Of a stretch of DNA of 64,000 nucleotides, positions 11,501 to 22,907 are shown one piece after another; position 1 is the stretch's first letter; every line of letters begins with the position of its first letter. The position numbers and the translations under genes were made by a program. This DNA comes from Dryomyza anilis. Taxonomy: Eukaryota > Arthropoda > Insecta > Diptera > Dryomyzidae. The notes below the pieces were generated by a model. That model was given only the letters and a program-made list of their open reading frames with translations, did no database searches and had not been told where the DNA came from. The stretch spans positions 3,128,501-3,192,500 of the forward strand of contig OX638130.1 of the NCBI GenBank assembly GCA_951804985.1. Direction: 5' to 3'.

Positions 11501-13682
11501 GTTTAAAATAAAAAAAAACGTACGGAACCAAACGCAGAGAAAGCTAGACGTCGGAAAGCTGCAATCACAACAGACAACGCAAGCCTTTTCCACTCGACTC
11601 TCACACCTGCTTAGACAAAGCACTCCTCCTCTCGATGATATAAGCGCGCAGTGGAATCATATCTCCTGCTCTATGCGTACGGCTGCCGAAGAGGTGCTTG
11701 GATTCCAACGCCCCCTGAGGAATCAGTGGTATGACCAAGAGTGTCGCGCGGCCACTGCAGAGAAAGACGCTGCGTACAAATCCACCCTGCAGTCAGTAGC
11801 TACGCGAGCTGCGAAGGAGCGATACAAAGAGAAGAGGAGGGAAGAGAGACGTCTTTTCAGGCGTAAAAAAAGCGAGGCAGAAAGACGTGAGTGTGAGGAG
11901 ATTGAGATGCATGGGGACAGGAATGAGGCTCGAAAATTCTTCGAGAAAATAAGACGCCTAGCCGGAGGTTCAAAATCCGGAGCCTCTTCCTGTAAAGATG
12001 AGAACGGAAATCTAGTGACAGATATCCAGAGCACACTGAAAATATGGAGGGATCACTTCTCTAAACTGCTGACCGGTGATGATGACCTCAATTCCACCGA
12101 TAGAGAAGCAAACCCGGCAACCCCAGTACTTGATGACGACGTTGAGATTCCGCCACCCGACCATGACGAGGTCAGAACAGCCATTGCTCGGCTGAAAAAC
12201 AACAAAGCCGCAGGTGCTGATGGCCTGCCTGCTGAATTGTTTAAGACCGGAGGCGAAGAGCTAATAGAGAGCATGCACGAGCTCGTAAGCAGAATATGGT
12301 CGGATGAAAGCATGCCAAGTGACTGGAACCTCAGTGTACTCTGCCCAATCCTTAAGAAAGGGGATCCCACTATCTGCGCCAACTACCGTGGGATCAGCCT
12401 ACTCAATATCGCATACAAGGTTCTATCGAGCGTATTATGTGAAAGACTGAAGCCCATCGTCAACAGACTGATTGGACCTTATCAGTGCGGCTTCAGACCT
12501 GGAAAGTCCACCATAGACCAGATTTTCACATTGCGCCTAATCCAGGAAAAGACCCTAGAAAAACAGATCGACACCTACCACCTATTAGTCGACTATAAAG
12601 CCGCCTTCGACACTCCGATAAGGGAACGATTATACGCCGCAATGTCTGAGTTCGGTATACCTGCGAAACTTATAAGGCTTTGCAGGATGACCCTGAGCAA
12701 CACACGTTGCTCAGTGAGAATAGGAAAAAACCTCTCCGAGCCATTTCATACCGAACGAGGTTTCAGACAGGGTGACTCCCTATCGTGCGACTTTTTTAAC
12801 TTATTGATGGAGAAAATAGTTCGAGCTGCCGAACTCCGTCAAAGCGGCACTATCCTCAACAAAAGTGTCATGCTGCTCGCATATGCCGACGATATTGATA
12901 TCATTGGCAGGAGCACACGAGCAGTCAGCGCAGCATTCTCCAGATTGGAGAAAGAGTCGCGTCGAATGGGTCTAGCGGTGAACGAGGACAAGACGAAGTT
13001 CCTTGTGTCAACAAGCAAAAAAGAGTCCGTGCGTCTTGGACAAAAAGTTGATTTTGACACCCACAAGTTCGACATTGTGAAGGACTTCGTCTATCTGGGA
13101 TCCAGCGTAAACAGCAACAACGACGTCAGCCTGGAGATCAAACGGAGAATAACTCTTGCCAACAGGTGCTACTTTGGGCTCAGTAGGCAATTGAGAAGCA
13201 GAGCCCTCTCTCGCCGGACAAAAATAACGCTCTACAAGTCACTCATCATGCCCGTCCTACTTTATGGTGCAGAAACATGGACGCTGGCCACCACCGATGA
13301 GAGAGTACTGGGAGCGTTCGAGAGAAAGATTCTCCGTAAAATCTTTGGCCCTATCTGCTTTGCTAACGAGTATCGAATCAGGATGAACCACGAGCTGTAT
13401 GAGCTATTCGACGACATTGACATAGTCAAGCGCATCAAGATCCAGCGGCTTCGCTGGCTAGGTCATGTCGAACGAATGGATGAAAACACTCCAGCCAAGA
13501 AGGTGCTTGAATCGAAACTCGAAGGTGGACAACGTAGAAGAGGGCGTCCAAATCTGCGTTGGAAAGACCAAGTTGAGGACAACCTGGCAACGCTTGGTAT
13601 TTCTAACTGGCGTCAGCGCGCGCAAAGCAGATCCGACTGGCGCGGCTTCATCTCAGCGGCCAAAACCGATCCACGGTTGTAA
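11499..13682 (+). CDS. Reverse transcriptase ORF (partial) of the RTE-like LINE
   Basis: A 727-residue open frame encodes the C-terminal part of a LINE polyprotein. It would copy the element's RNA into DNA at a nicked target. A linker region (about residues 20-200) contains WYDQEC near 77 and a basic, coiled region. The RT domain follows, with GFRPGKSTIDQI, DYKAAFD (first catalytic Asp), GFRQGDSLS and YADD at 462-465. A C-terminal block has GHVERM near 655 and RRRGRPNLRW. There is no RNase H domain and no apurinic-type endonuclease, so the element lost its N terminus. The ATG at 11499 and the next few codons lie in the host target duplication, so this start is not the element's own. Codon use is far more GC-rich than its surroundings. 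The clade (RTE rather than another RNase H-less LINE) is inferred from the tail and C terminus. Confidence 0.88.
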   Translation: MFKIKKNVRNQTQRKLDVGKLQSQQTTQAFSTRLSHLLRQSTPPLDDISAQWNHISCSMRTAAEEVLGFQRPLRNQWYDQECRAATAEKDAAYKSTLQSVATRAAKERYKEKRREERRLFRRKKSEAERRECEEIEMHGDRNEARKFFEKIRRLAGGSKSGASSCKDENGNLVTDIQSTLKIWRDHFSKLLTGDDDLNSTDREANPATPVLDDDVEIPPPDHDEVRTAIARLKNNKAAGADGLPAELFKTGGEELIESMHELVSRIWSDESMPSDWNLSVLCPILKKGDPTICANYRGISLLNIAYKVLSSVLCERLKPIVNRLIGPYQCGFRPGKSTIDQIFTLRLIQEKTLEKQIDTYHLLVDYKAAFDTPIRERLYAAMSEFGIPAKLIRLCRMTLSNTRCSVRIGKNLSEPFHTERGFRQGDSLSCDFFNLLMEKIVRAAELRQSGTILNKSVMLLAYADDIDIIGRSTRAVSAAFSRLEKESRRMGLAVNEDKTKFLVSTSKKESVRLGQKVDFDTHKFDIVKDFVYLGSSVNSNNDVSLEIKRRITLANRCYFGLSRQLRSRALSRRTKITLYKSLIMPVLLYGAETWTLATTDERVLGAFERKILRKIFGPICFANEYRIRMNHELYELFDDIDIVKRIKIQRLRWLGHVERMDENTPAKKVLESKLEGGQRRRGRPNLRWKDQVEDNLATLGISNWRQRAQSRSDWRGFISAAKTDPRL

Positions 13683-13719
13683 GGGCCATTTAAGTAAGTA
13701 AGTAAGTTTAAAATAAAAA
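11501..13719 (+). mobile_element. RTE-like non-LTR retrotransposon, 5'-truncated, with 14-bp target duplication
   Basis: The insertion body is about 11515-13705. It is flanked by identical copies of GTTTAAAATAAAAA at 11501-11514 and 13706-13719. The 3' end is a short UTR ending in (TAAG)n, as RTE-clade elements end in short microsatellites. The endonuclease half of the protein is absent, which marks a 5'-truncated insertion. The perfect duplication and the unbroken reading frame suggest a recent event. Confidence 0.92.
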
Positions 13720-13878
13720 TGTTTTAAAATTAAACGAACATTTTTCAATTTAAACGAAATTGTTATCGATTTATACGAACTGTTTTCAATTTAGTCACAT
13801 TGATTTTAAAATAGAGTGTTCGTGAAATGCTCCTGAAGATATGCAGCATAAATGTAAAAAGCATACATACATCTGGGG

Positions 13879-15063
13879 TAGGGGTTCCAATCCCGAAGCA
13901 TTTTGGAAATCCCGGGACTTTCGGGATTAAAAAAATAATCCCGGGATATATCCCAGATTATGTCCCGAATGATTGAAATTTGTATTACATGTACCAAATA
14001 AGTAAATTTTACACATTAAATGGGATCGGCATATTTTCCCATAGTTGTAAAAGGTCTTAATTTACATAGTGCTGCTAGAGTCGGTAAATAATTTCCTGTG
14101 CTTGAGTATTGCAGATGAAGTTAAAAACACTTTAAATCAATACTTTATCATCTAAATAAAGCTGTTTTGGATCGGAGTAGGCTTAAAAAATTAGTGAGTG
14201 AATCTATTATTGTCTTATGTTCGCGCATCGTCTTTGAAGTTTAAATAGAACAAACATTTTACATTTTCTCAAGTTAAACCTGTCACAAATATAATTGTGT
14301 TTATACATTCTTTGTAGTTCTGAATCCAAATATGTTAACGATGCCAATAATTAAATTTTTACTGATTACATTATACTGTTTATGTTTTATTGGCGTTCGC
14401 GCATTGCAACTGAATGTAAAAAAATAACTTTAAAAAATAAATTTATGGTTAGGGTAATAAAAATGTATTTTGTATCAGAATAGGTTCAAAAAATTAGAGT
14501 TTAAATCTATTGATGTCCTACTAAAATTTCATAAATTGGGAAGTTTAAAACACCATAAAAATCGTAATTTTATTTGATAAAAGCGAAATTTTATTCAGGA
14601 GGATATTAATATATTTAAACTCTATTTTTTGAGCCTATTCCGATATAAAACAATTTTATTTAGATGGTAAAAAAAAACAAAAATATGAATTTGTTTTTAA
14701 ATTTAGCTGCAATGCTTAAGCACAGGACATTTTTTTCGATCACATTTTTTTGTTGTATTCTCTCACAGCATTATGTAATTTTTTATATATTAAAATATAA
14801 GTTTGATTTCGATCTGCACTATTTATTAAACAAATAGTTTTGTGAAAAATACTAGCAGCTACATAATCTCAAACATTTGTCATCAAGTCTATTGAAAAAT
14901 AATTAAAATATGCTAACGACTGCAAATTTAAAATTTAATAGTTTTAATATTTTCTACATGTTATTTTGATTGGCAATCCCGAGATTTCATTTCGGGATTT
15001 TCGGTACAAATATTCTCCGGGTTCCCGGGATCCCGAAATTTCGGCCCTAATTTGGAAGCCCTA
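13879..15063. mobile_element. Non-autonomous hAT-type element with 8-bp target duplication
   Basis: Flanked by ATCTGGGG at 13871-13878 and 15064-15071, the 8-bp duplication typical of hAT. The ends are TAGGGGTTCCAA and, inverted, TAGGGCTTCCAA, followed by many TCCCGGGA/TTTCGGGAT motifs in both subterminal regions. The inside is AT-rich, contains an inverted repeat (about 14465-14510 against 14615-14655) and encodes no transposase. Confidence 0.85.
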
Positions 15064-15071
15064 ATCTGGGG

Positions 15072-15837
15072 GCATCATTTTCGCGGCGAACTGAAACTTT
15101 GTGTCACCCTGCTATTCCTATAATTCGTAGACATTTTTTAAGAAACGAAATGTTATAAAACATACATAATAAGCTGTAGTGATGTGGGTGATGATGGCCG
15201 TTAGTTTATTAGTTTTAGTTTTTATTAATTTTTTGTATTACTTATTTTAAATTTAAATTGTTTTGAGATGTTTTTATTACGTTTGTGTTTAATTTTAACA
15301 CAATTTCAATTAATTATAAGACATTTTTCCTTCAGTATAATTGCAATATGGTGATTTTAATAAAAAATGCCATTATATTAAAACTTGCCTTCACAATTTA
15401 AGTTCAAATCACGTTTAAAGAATTTTGGAAAATTACTTTTGTAAAGGGCTGCAATTTTTTATTCTAAAAGGACATGGAATTGCAAATGATATTTTCATAT
15501 AAACGCGAACATTTCGATTTCATTAAAATATCGCTATGTTTACTGGAATGGCTGATAAAAATAAATATAAATTTAGGCAATGAAATTTTTCCTTTAACTA
15601 AATTAACTAAATGACTCAGGGTCAAAACAGCAAAAACATCAACACACAAATATAACAAAAAGGTTATTTAGACTAATAAAAACTTTGTAAAGGTACAAAA
15701 TCAGACCGTTATTTTTATCAATGAAAAAAGAACAAAAACATGTTGGTGGGGTAAACATGTAGCACTCTCAAAATTTCAAATATTTAATGAAAAAAAATGA
15801 AAAAATGTAAATTTCAAGATTTAGTGAAAAATGTACC
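15072..15837. other. AT-rich intergenic, no gene seen
   Basis: No coding signature. The frame at 15464-15658 (-) has no recognised domain. Confidence 0.4.
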
Positions 15838-17215
15838 TGTTAAATTGAATTTTTGGTTTAAAATTGAATTTTTAGTTCAAAATTCCAAATAGAATTTTTG
15901 GTTCAGAAATTAATATCTAGTTCAAAACTTTTTTAGTTTAGAAAGGAATTTTTAGTGAAGAATTGAATTTTGAATTTTTATTCAAAATAGAATATTTATT
16001 TCAAAATTGAATTCTTAGTTCAGAATTAAATTTTTAGATCAAAATTGAATATTTAGTTTAAATACAAATTTTATGTTTAAAATTTAATTTTTGTTCAAAA
16101 TTGAATTTTTGTTCAAAATTGAATTTTTTGGTTCAAAATCAAATTTTTAATCAAAATTGAATTTTTAGTTCAAAAATCAATTTATAATTCAAAATTTTTA
16201 TTTTAGTTAAAGGTTGAATTTTTAGTTTAAATGGAATTTTTAGTTCAAAATTGAATTTTTAGTTAAGAAATTAATTTTAGTTAAAAATTTTATTTTTGGT
16301 TCATAATTGAATTTTTAATTCAGCATTAAATTTGTAGTTCAAAGTGGAATTTTTAGTTCAAAATTTAATTTTTGATTTCATAGAAATTTTAGTTCATAAC
16401 TGATTTTTTTATTTCAAAACTGAATTTTTAGTTAAAATGAAATTTTAATTTTTTGTTCTAAATTGTATTTTTAGTTCAAAATGGAATTTTAATATCAAAA
16501 TTGAATTTACAAATCAACATTGATTTTCTAGTTAAAGGTTGAATTTTTAGTTTAAGTGGAATTGTTAGTTCAAAATTTAATTTTTAGTTATAGTTAAAAA
16601 TAGAATATTTGATTCATAATTGAATTTTTAATTCAGCATTAAATGTATAGTTCAAAGTGAAATTTTTGATTCAATTGTAATTTTAGTTCATAACTGAATG
16701 TTTTATTTCGAAATTGTATTTTTTGTTCAAAATTGTATTTTTAGCTCAAAATTAAATTTTTGTTAAAATTCAAGTTCAAAATTTAATTTTCAGTTTAAAT
16801 TTGATTTTTTTTTATTCCAAATTGAATTTTTAGTTTAAAATTGAATTTTTAGTTAAAAATTGAATTTTTAGTAAAAAATTGAATTTTTAGTTAAAAATTG
16901 AATTTTTAGTTAAAAATTGAATTTTTAGTTAAAAATTGAATTTTTAGTTAAAAATTGAATTTTTAGTTAAAAATTGAATTTTTAGTTCAAAATTGATGTT
17001 AGTTCAAATTAGAATTTTTGCTTAAACATTGAAATTTTGGTTCAAAATATAATTTTTAGTTCAAAATTGAATTTGTAATGAAATAATGCATTTTTAGTGA
17101 ACAATGCATTTTTAGTCCAAATTGAATTTTTAATTAAAAATTGAGGTTTTAATGAGATATTGAAGTTTTTGTTCACATTTGAATTTTCAGTTCAAAATTA
17201 CATTTTTATTTAACA
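15838..17215. repeat. 19-bp minisatellite array, diverged (TTTTTAGTTCAAAATTGAA type)
   Basis: A long degenerate array related to the 9780-10585 array, with the middle changed from GTGAA to GTTCA or GTTAA. The most uniform block (TTTTTAGTTAAAAATTGAA) is at about 16845-16985, which suggests local homogenisation. Confidence 0.85.
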
Positions 17216-18946
17216 AATAACTAGTGAAAATTTCAATATTTAAATTTCATCATCAACTTTTCTTCATAAACCATTGTCTGTCTTTTTCTGTTATTGCATT
17301 GGCTGCAATTAATAAAAACCTTGTCACTTATTCATTAATTCAGTCAGTCACAACCAACCAACCAACGCCTTTAATTGCTTATTACTTATTCCGTTTAATT
17401 TGGTTAAATTTCAATGCATTGCGGTGCTGAACGGCGGCTCCCATGGGTGCCGCTGTAATTGCAGCCCGCGACCGGTCATCAGGAGCAACGTGAAATTGGC
17501 CAACGTTACTAGTGCAGCTCATTAAACTGGAGACTAAAGCGGGCGCAGAGTGGCATCAATGACCCAACTACACTATTTTTATTTTTTGTTTTGCACCAAA
17601 TCGTTAAGCAGGGAATTGAACACGACTGGACTGCAGTAAAAACAAAAAAAATTGCAAAAAAAAATAAAAGATATAAATGTAAATTCAACGAATTTTAATG
17701 AAATGTTGCCAGTTAACTGCATTGTATTCAATATTTAATTAATTAGCTGAAAAATGACAAGATGAAATGGAAATGCAGTACAACTTAAAATTTATATTTT
17801 TTGCGTTTGACTGGTCATAACATTGGCCAGATCCACCAGAATTTCATCGGATTTATTTTAAAACTTCTACTGAAATATCCTTAATGTAATACAAAAGAAA
17901 TCTGGGTGGAAAACAAAAGAAAGAAAAATGGATCAAAAGTCGAAAGTTCAGTAGAGTCTTCAAATATCAATTATTGTTTTACAAAGCAATACCTCATAGT
18001 TCTATTCACTATTCAGAGTATCGCAAAATGGAAATTCTTTGCAATATTTGTGCGTATTCATTTTCTAATGAAATGTTCTGTGATTTCCGCATATATATTT
18101 CCTGTATTTAGCTATATTTATGACACTGTTTATGTGGCTGCATTTGTATAAATAATTGCGTTCATACATGCTATAGATACGTGTTCAAAATTGACCCACT
18201 CAGCAAGAGTAACAAACATTTGCTAATTAGATGCAAACTTTTTGAATAAAAAAAAAAATAAAAAACGAAACTGGGCAGGGTCTCTGTTTTAGCATTTTGC
18301 ATGCATGCCACCACGTCTGTCGCACTTTACTTTCAATATCAAAATTAAATAATTTAATTTAATTACACGACAGTTTCGACTGTTTGTAGCTTGTTTGCTT
18401 GCTTACGACGTTTAGTGCGATTTTATCAGTGACACATAGAATATAATAAAAACTCAACAAAAACTACAGACTTTTGCAACTAATTAACACGCGGTTGTCG
18501 CGGACGCCGTCGTGGAGGAAAGAAATCATTAAAGGCGTCAACAAAGTTACAAATAAAATAAAACAGCAGCATAAATAGTACAGGCTCTGCCGTGAAATCC
18601 ACGCATATCCAACGAACTAATTAAATGGAAATTAATGAAGTGCAGACGACGACTTTAGTGTACCACCTATTAAAATGTGGCCCGTCAGCATGCCACCAAA
18701 ATGAATCAAATAAATTAAATTAAATCAAATAATAATTAAATAATTAAAAAAAAATAATAACTGAGTTCGAAATAAGAAATCTACGCTTGTTTTCAATTCT
18801 AAACATTCAAAGTCCGTATATTGTATTTGTTCATACGTTCAGATTACACTATTCAACAAAATGGGGAGAAGTGTTTGTCATGGATATCCCAAATATGTTT
18901 CACTCATTTTCGTATTGTAGCGCAAGGTTTTCTACGTCTAAACATC

Positions 18947-18948
<2 letters not shown>
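17216..18948. other. Intergenic, no gene seen; two GC-richer islands
   Basis: The segments at about 17430-17560 and 18285-18700 are single-copy and clearly less AT-rich than their surroundings, with no frame that looks coding. They are candidates for conserved non-coding or regulatory DNA; this is only an inference from composition. Confidence 0.35.

Positions 18949-19012
<64 letters not shown>
18949..19012. repeat. (AT)n microsatellite
   Basis: About 32 uninterrupted AT dinucleotides. Overlapping open frames that read Ile-Tyr repeats are artefacts of it. Confidence 0.95.
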
Positions 19013-19017
<5 letters not shown>

Positions 19018-19093
19018 TCTTTGAAATAACTAAAGACAATAACAATGAAGCATTGAAAAATGGACTCTTAACTCAAAAACTAATCAAAATCTT

Positions 19094-19262
19094 TCCATCA
19101 TGAAATGGCAAACCTTACTGAAAACAAATGTCAAAAGAGTGGCAAGAAATATGGCGTCGTTTGCTGTCCCTGTCGTTTGTAGCGTCCCTGTTGAAAAACC
19201 CTTGAAAAAAACTTTTGTAGCGCTCTTATTGAAAAACCCTTTATGAATACGACAGTACGGCA
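19094..19262 (-). mobile_element. Mariner-type MITE, one arm with extended end
   Basis: Reverse complement of the left arm at 23241-23400. It includes the start CATGATGGAAAGAT and the outer subrepeat (GGGTTTTTCAATAAGAGCGC). The partner arm is absent. Confidence 0.65.
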
Positions 19263-19762
19263 ATGGAACTGTGAGCACTACTTTTCAGCTTGTTAAATAT
19301 TTCGTCAAATAAATGCAGTTGATTCTTATAAAATTAGGATTTTTTGAAATTATCATAAATATTCCTCGATTTCAAAACAAAAAAAAAAATAACATTTTAT
19401 GTGCACTAGTTTTCTTCAATTTAAAATTTTTTCTTCATTTCACAAAATACGACACCAAACCTCAGGACTACTCTCAAATACAACACTTGTGGTATTTCAC
19501 TTTTATAAGGGATGCAACAACAAATTGACGTTTCTGTGTTATGGTATCGTATATATACTACATAGTACGAATACCATACTAAAATACGATGTACCATACT
19601 AAAAGTAAATGACTGCATAACTGCATCGAACTCTGACGAATACTGTACCGATAACGGTAAAAAACGAAAATTGCGTATTTATTTGGTGTGTTTGCATCAA
19701 TGGTTTCTTTATGCACTACATTAGCTGAAGTTTTTTGATATATTTTTAAGTTCAGACAAGAG
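19263..19762. other. Intergenic, no gene seen
   Basis: Single-copy AT-rich sequence with short overlapping frames on both strands. None shows domain or splice support. Confidence 0.4.
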
Positions 19763-19870
19763 TAAACTTTTTTGGCTTAGACCGACTATAATTTTGATAA
19801 TTCTAACTATCATAATAACACCAACAACTATCATAATAACACTAATCTAACCTTCCCAACTGTTTTTTTT
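19763..19870 (+). mobile_element. Internally deleted DINE-like subfamily b fragment
   Basis: Joins GTAAACTTTTTTGG of the middle of the repeat directly to CTTAGACCGACTATAATTTT of its 3' hairpin, and ends CTAACCTTCCCAACTG. About 20 bp (CAACTATCATAATAACAC) is duplicated within it. Confidence 0.65.
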
Positions 19871-19932
19871 TTGCATAATATTTGTATTAATTAATAATTT
19901 AGTTAAGCAACCAACAATAAAGTCCGTGAAGA

Positions 19933-20918
19933 TAAATACGTATTTAATTTAGCAGAGACTCAAACCAACATTTTTAACAGAGCATTCACAGACCGTTAAC
20001 AGAAGCGGGTCAATGGGAATAATTCATCAATCGGTGCATCTAAATGGGCACGGTCAAGTCGGGGATGATTGTGTACTAACCGAACCTAATACGTTGGATA
20101 GCTAATGGATTAAGCTTTCCAAAAAATATATACCAGTAGTTTGGGCCGATCAACATTTTTAATTATTTTTTGAAAATGGGTCATATTTGGTAGAAAAAGT
20201 GGTCATGATGACCTGGACAGTGGCTACTTCATCCCGTTCAATTTTAACAGCAAAAAACTTTAACAGAGGCAAAAAAACGTATTTAACTCTAATTGAGAAT
20301 ATACATTTCATATTGAAAACAATTAAATTTGAAAAATTATAAAAATACCAAATCGATATATCAACATTTTTGGCATACAGTTTTGGAAAGCCTTATCCAT
20401 TGCCTATCCTACGTACTAGGTTCGGTTAGTACACAGTTATACCCACCTGGACAGTGGCCATTTCATCATGACCACTTTTTCTACAAAATATGTCTCATTT
20501 TCAAAAAATAATTAAAAATGTTAAGAAGATCGATCCAAACTATTGGTATATATTTCTGGAAAGCTCTATCCATTAGCTATCCAATGTACTAGGTTCGGTT
20601 AGTACACAGTTATACCCACCTGGACAGGGACCACTTCATCATGATCACTTTTTCTACCAAATAAGACCCATTTTCAAAAAATAATTAAAAATGTTAGGAA
20701 GATCGATGCAAACTATTGGTATATCTTTATAGAAAGCCCTATCCATTATCTATCCAATGTATTAGGTTCGGTTAGTACACAATCATCCCCGACTTGACCG
20801 TGCCCATTTAGATGCACCGATTGATGAATTATTCCCATTGACCCGCCTCTGTTAACGGTCTGTAAAAGCTCTGTTAAAAATTTTGGTTTGAGTCTCTGCT
20901 AAATTAAATACGTATTTA
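19933..20918. mobile_element. Foldback-like element with long inverted arms and 173-bp tandem subrepeats
   Basis: Both ends carry TAAATACGTATTTA joined to AATTTAGCAGAGACTC (inverted at the right), and the inverted arms extend about 190 bp. The right arm repeats a 173-bp unit: AGGTTCGGTTAGTACACA starts at 20418, 20591 and 20764. The left arm has one unit in reverse. No transposase is encoded. Long arms with tandem subrepeats resemble Foldback/Galileo-type elements. Confidence 0.8.
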
Positions 20919-20920
20919 TT

Positions 20921-21017
20921 TTCAGAATTTGTATACCCTGGCGATCATCACATCACTTTCAATGGCAATCGCACACATTATCGTATATGTGTAGGGTATT
21001 TATAGTTGGCTTTTATT
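20921..21017 (+). mobile_element. DINE-like subfamily b, left part of a split copy
   Basis: Matches the 3' third of the repeat (TTTTCAGAATTTGTATACCC through GTAGGGTATTTATAGTTGGC) and stops inside the terminal hairpin where the LINE begins. The remaining part is at 22908-23033. Confidence 0.7.
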
Positions 21018-22907
21018 ATTATTGCTTCGGGGTAATGCACTGCAACCTGAATAGATCTATTGTGTCCCGCTTGATACTATAACTAAAGACATTTTCAGCT
21101 GTGGCATCTCCCTATACTATTTATAGGGGGTTGTGGTTGTAATAGTTCTATAGGATGTCCGTCAAGCCTATCTCAGTTAAGAACCTGATTATATGGTTAG
21201 GGTTCATCTTTCTAATATCGCTCGGACTTGGTTGTCGTTTCCCAAGTCTTGGCATTATTGTACGGTCTTGTACGCGCTGGACATGTTTCTAAAATGTGTT
21301 CTGGACCTTCATCTTCTTCTAGACAGAATCTACATGTACTGTTCGTTTGTATACAGTGACCTGTAAGAAGTCCTGTTAGAATTTTCAGGTTTTTGTTCGT
21401 TTTGTATTCTTTAAATCTTCTTAGGTCATAGGACCCAAAGAATTTCTTTGATTGACGCATTTTAGTCTGCCCCAACAATAGTTTTTCTCTGGTGTTTAAT
21501 AGTTCTTCTCGTAATAGTTTTTTTTCAACACTGCACTATGGGACAGAAGCTTTGTCTAGCTCGCCGAAAATCAGAAATTAATGTTTGTTGCAGAAAGTTT
21601 AAAAAAATGTCATTTTATTAATAATTTATGAGAACCTAGAGAACAAACAAAAAATGATACACCCTAGTGAAAAAATCCTTCTGTAGGCTTGCTTAAATTG
21701 AAAAAATTAAACAATTACTTTTCAAGAAATAAAAATGAGTTACATTAAAACTGTCATAACTCTTTCAATATATACTCCACATGCAGGGTGTTAGTTTTTT
21801 ATTATTAGGAATTGAGAGAACTATCATCTTGTGTATCAAAAATTAAAAATGGCTATTCGTGTTTTTCCTGATTATCTGTCAAAAACATAAAACAAAAATT
21901 ACGTATTTTTTTATACAAAAGTAGACATGAAAAAAAAGCTTCCAAATGCTCTCATAAATTTTTTTACAGGCGTAATGTCTGAAATGTCTTATTTTCTGTG
22001 ATGAGAAAAGTACGAAAATCGTAAAATAATTTAACTAAATTTTGTTACTTTAATATGTCAGTTTTGCCTTTTCTGTCATTATAGTTGACAAAACTGGCTC
22101 ATATTTGGTATGGTAGTTAAGAATTGTGATATGTACCATAGTACCTAATATTATCAGAATATCTCTTACGATGGTCAAGTTATATAGTTTAAAAAGAATG
22201 GTAGGCGTAGCAGTTGGCCAATCACGCTCATATTAATAATGGTCATGTGCAATTACAGTATGTATCTAAATACCAATTATAAACAAATTATCTCATTCCA
22301 AAAAAAAGTTATAGTCATTTTACCATTTCAATTATATGGCAGGTGGACGTAGCAATGGACCAATCTTGATAATTTTCAAATTGAAATCTATTCATAGAAC
22401 ATGTATGCTTAGTGTAAAGTTTCGTTAAGATTGGAGCAAAACTGTATTTGCGGCGAGCTAGAATTGACTTCTGTCCCACAGTGCACTGTCACGTATTCCA
22501 CAAAAAGGTTCGGGACCTATTAGCTTTGTGGCGGATGCAAGTTTGTCAGCTTCTTCATTGCCTTCTATTCCCCTGTGGCCAGGGACCCACAGTATGGTGG
22601 CGATATTATTCATACCTAGTTTATTTATGTTACCTAGACATTCCCATACTAGTTCTGAGTTAATCTCGTAAAATTGTAATGCCATTATGGCTGCCTGGCT
22701 GTCCGACAGGATTGATATATTTTTATTGCTATGATCCCTGTCCAGATTGAACTGGATGCATCTGTCCATAGCGAATATTTCTGCTTAAAAGATACTGGTG
22801 TATTTTCCCATGGCTTCGAAGTATTTGGTTCCAGGCCCATATACTCCTGCCCCGGTTCCCTCATCTGTTAATGATCCATCCGTGTATCACGTGATCATAT
22901 TCTTGTA
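21018..22907 (-). pseudogene. RNase H-bearing LINE ORF2 fragment (Jockey/R1-like), disrupted
   Basis: Read on the - strand, this is the C-terminal part of a LINE polyprotein: a ribonuclease H domain (YTDGSL, AEIFAM, ILSDSQAAIMAL, WVPGHRGIEGNEEADKLA) and then a Cys/His-rich tail (CRFCLEEDEGPEHILETCPA). The DGS, AE and SDS residues of the RNase H site are present. Two in-frame stops break it: TGA at 22887-22889 and TAA at 22785-22787. A 950-bp DNA transposon (21534-22483) interrupts it between the two halves; without the insert and one target copy the frame continues. The 3' end is a (TAA)n-like tail at about 21018-21030. GGCTT from the host repeat occurs at both borders, which fits a target duplication. 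It is a dead, 5'-truncated copy. Confidence 0.85.
21534..22483. mobile_element. Transib-like non-autonomous DNA transposon
   Basis: A 950-bp element whose ends read CACTATGGGACAGAAG and, inverted, CACTGTGGGACAGAAG, each followed within 25 bp by CTAGCTCGCCG. The 5-bp duplication CACTG stands at 21529-21533 and 22484-22488. CACWATGG ends with a 5-bp duplication are the hallmark of Transib elements. No transposase frame is visible. Confidence 0.82.

Noticed and set aside
11723..13190. Open frames antisense to the reverse transcriptase
   Set aside because: Shadow frames caused by the GC-rich sense codons.
18787..19029. 80-residue frame ending in Ile-Tyr repeats
   Set aside because: Driven by the (AT)n microsatellite.
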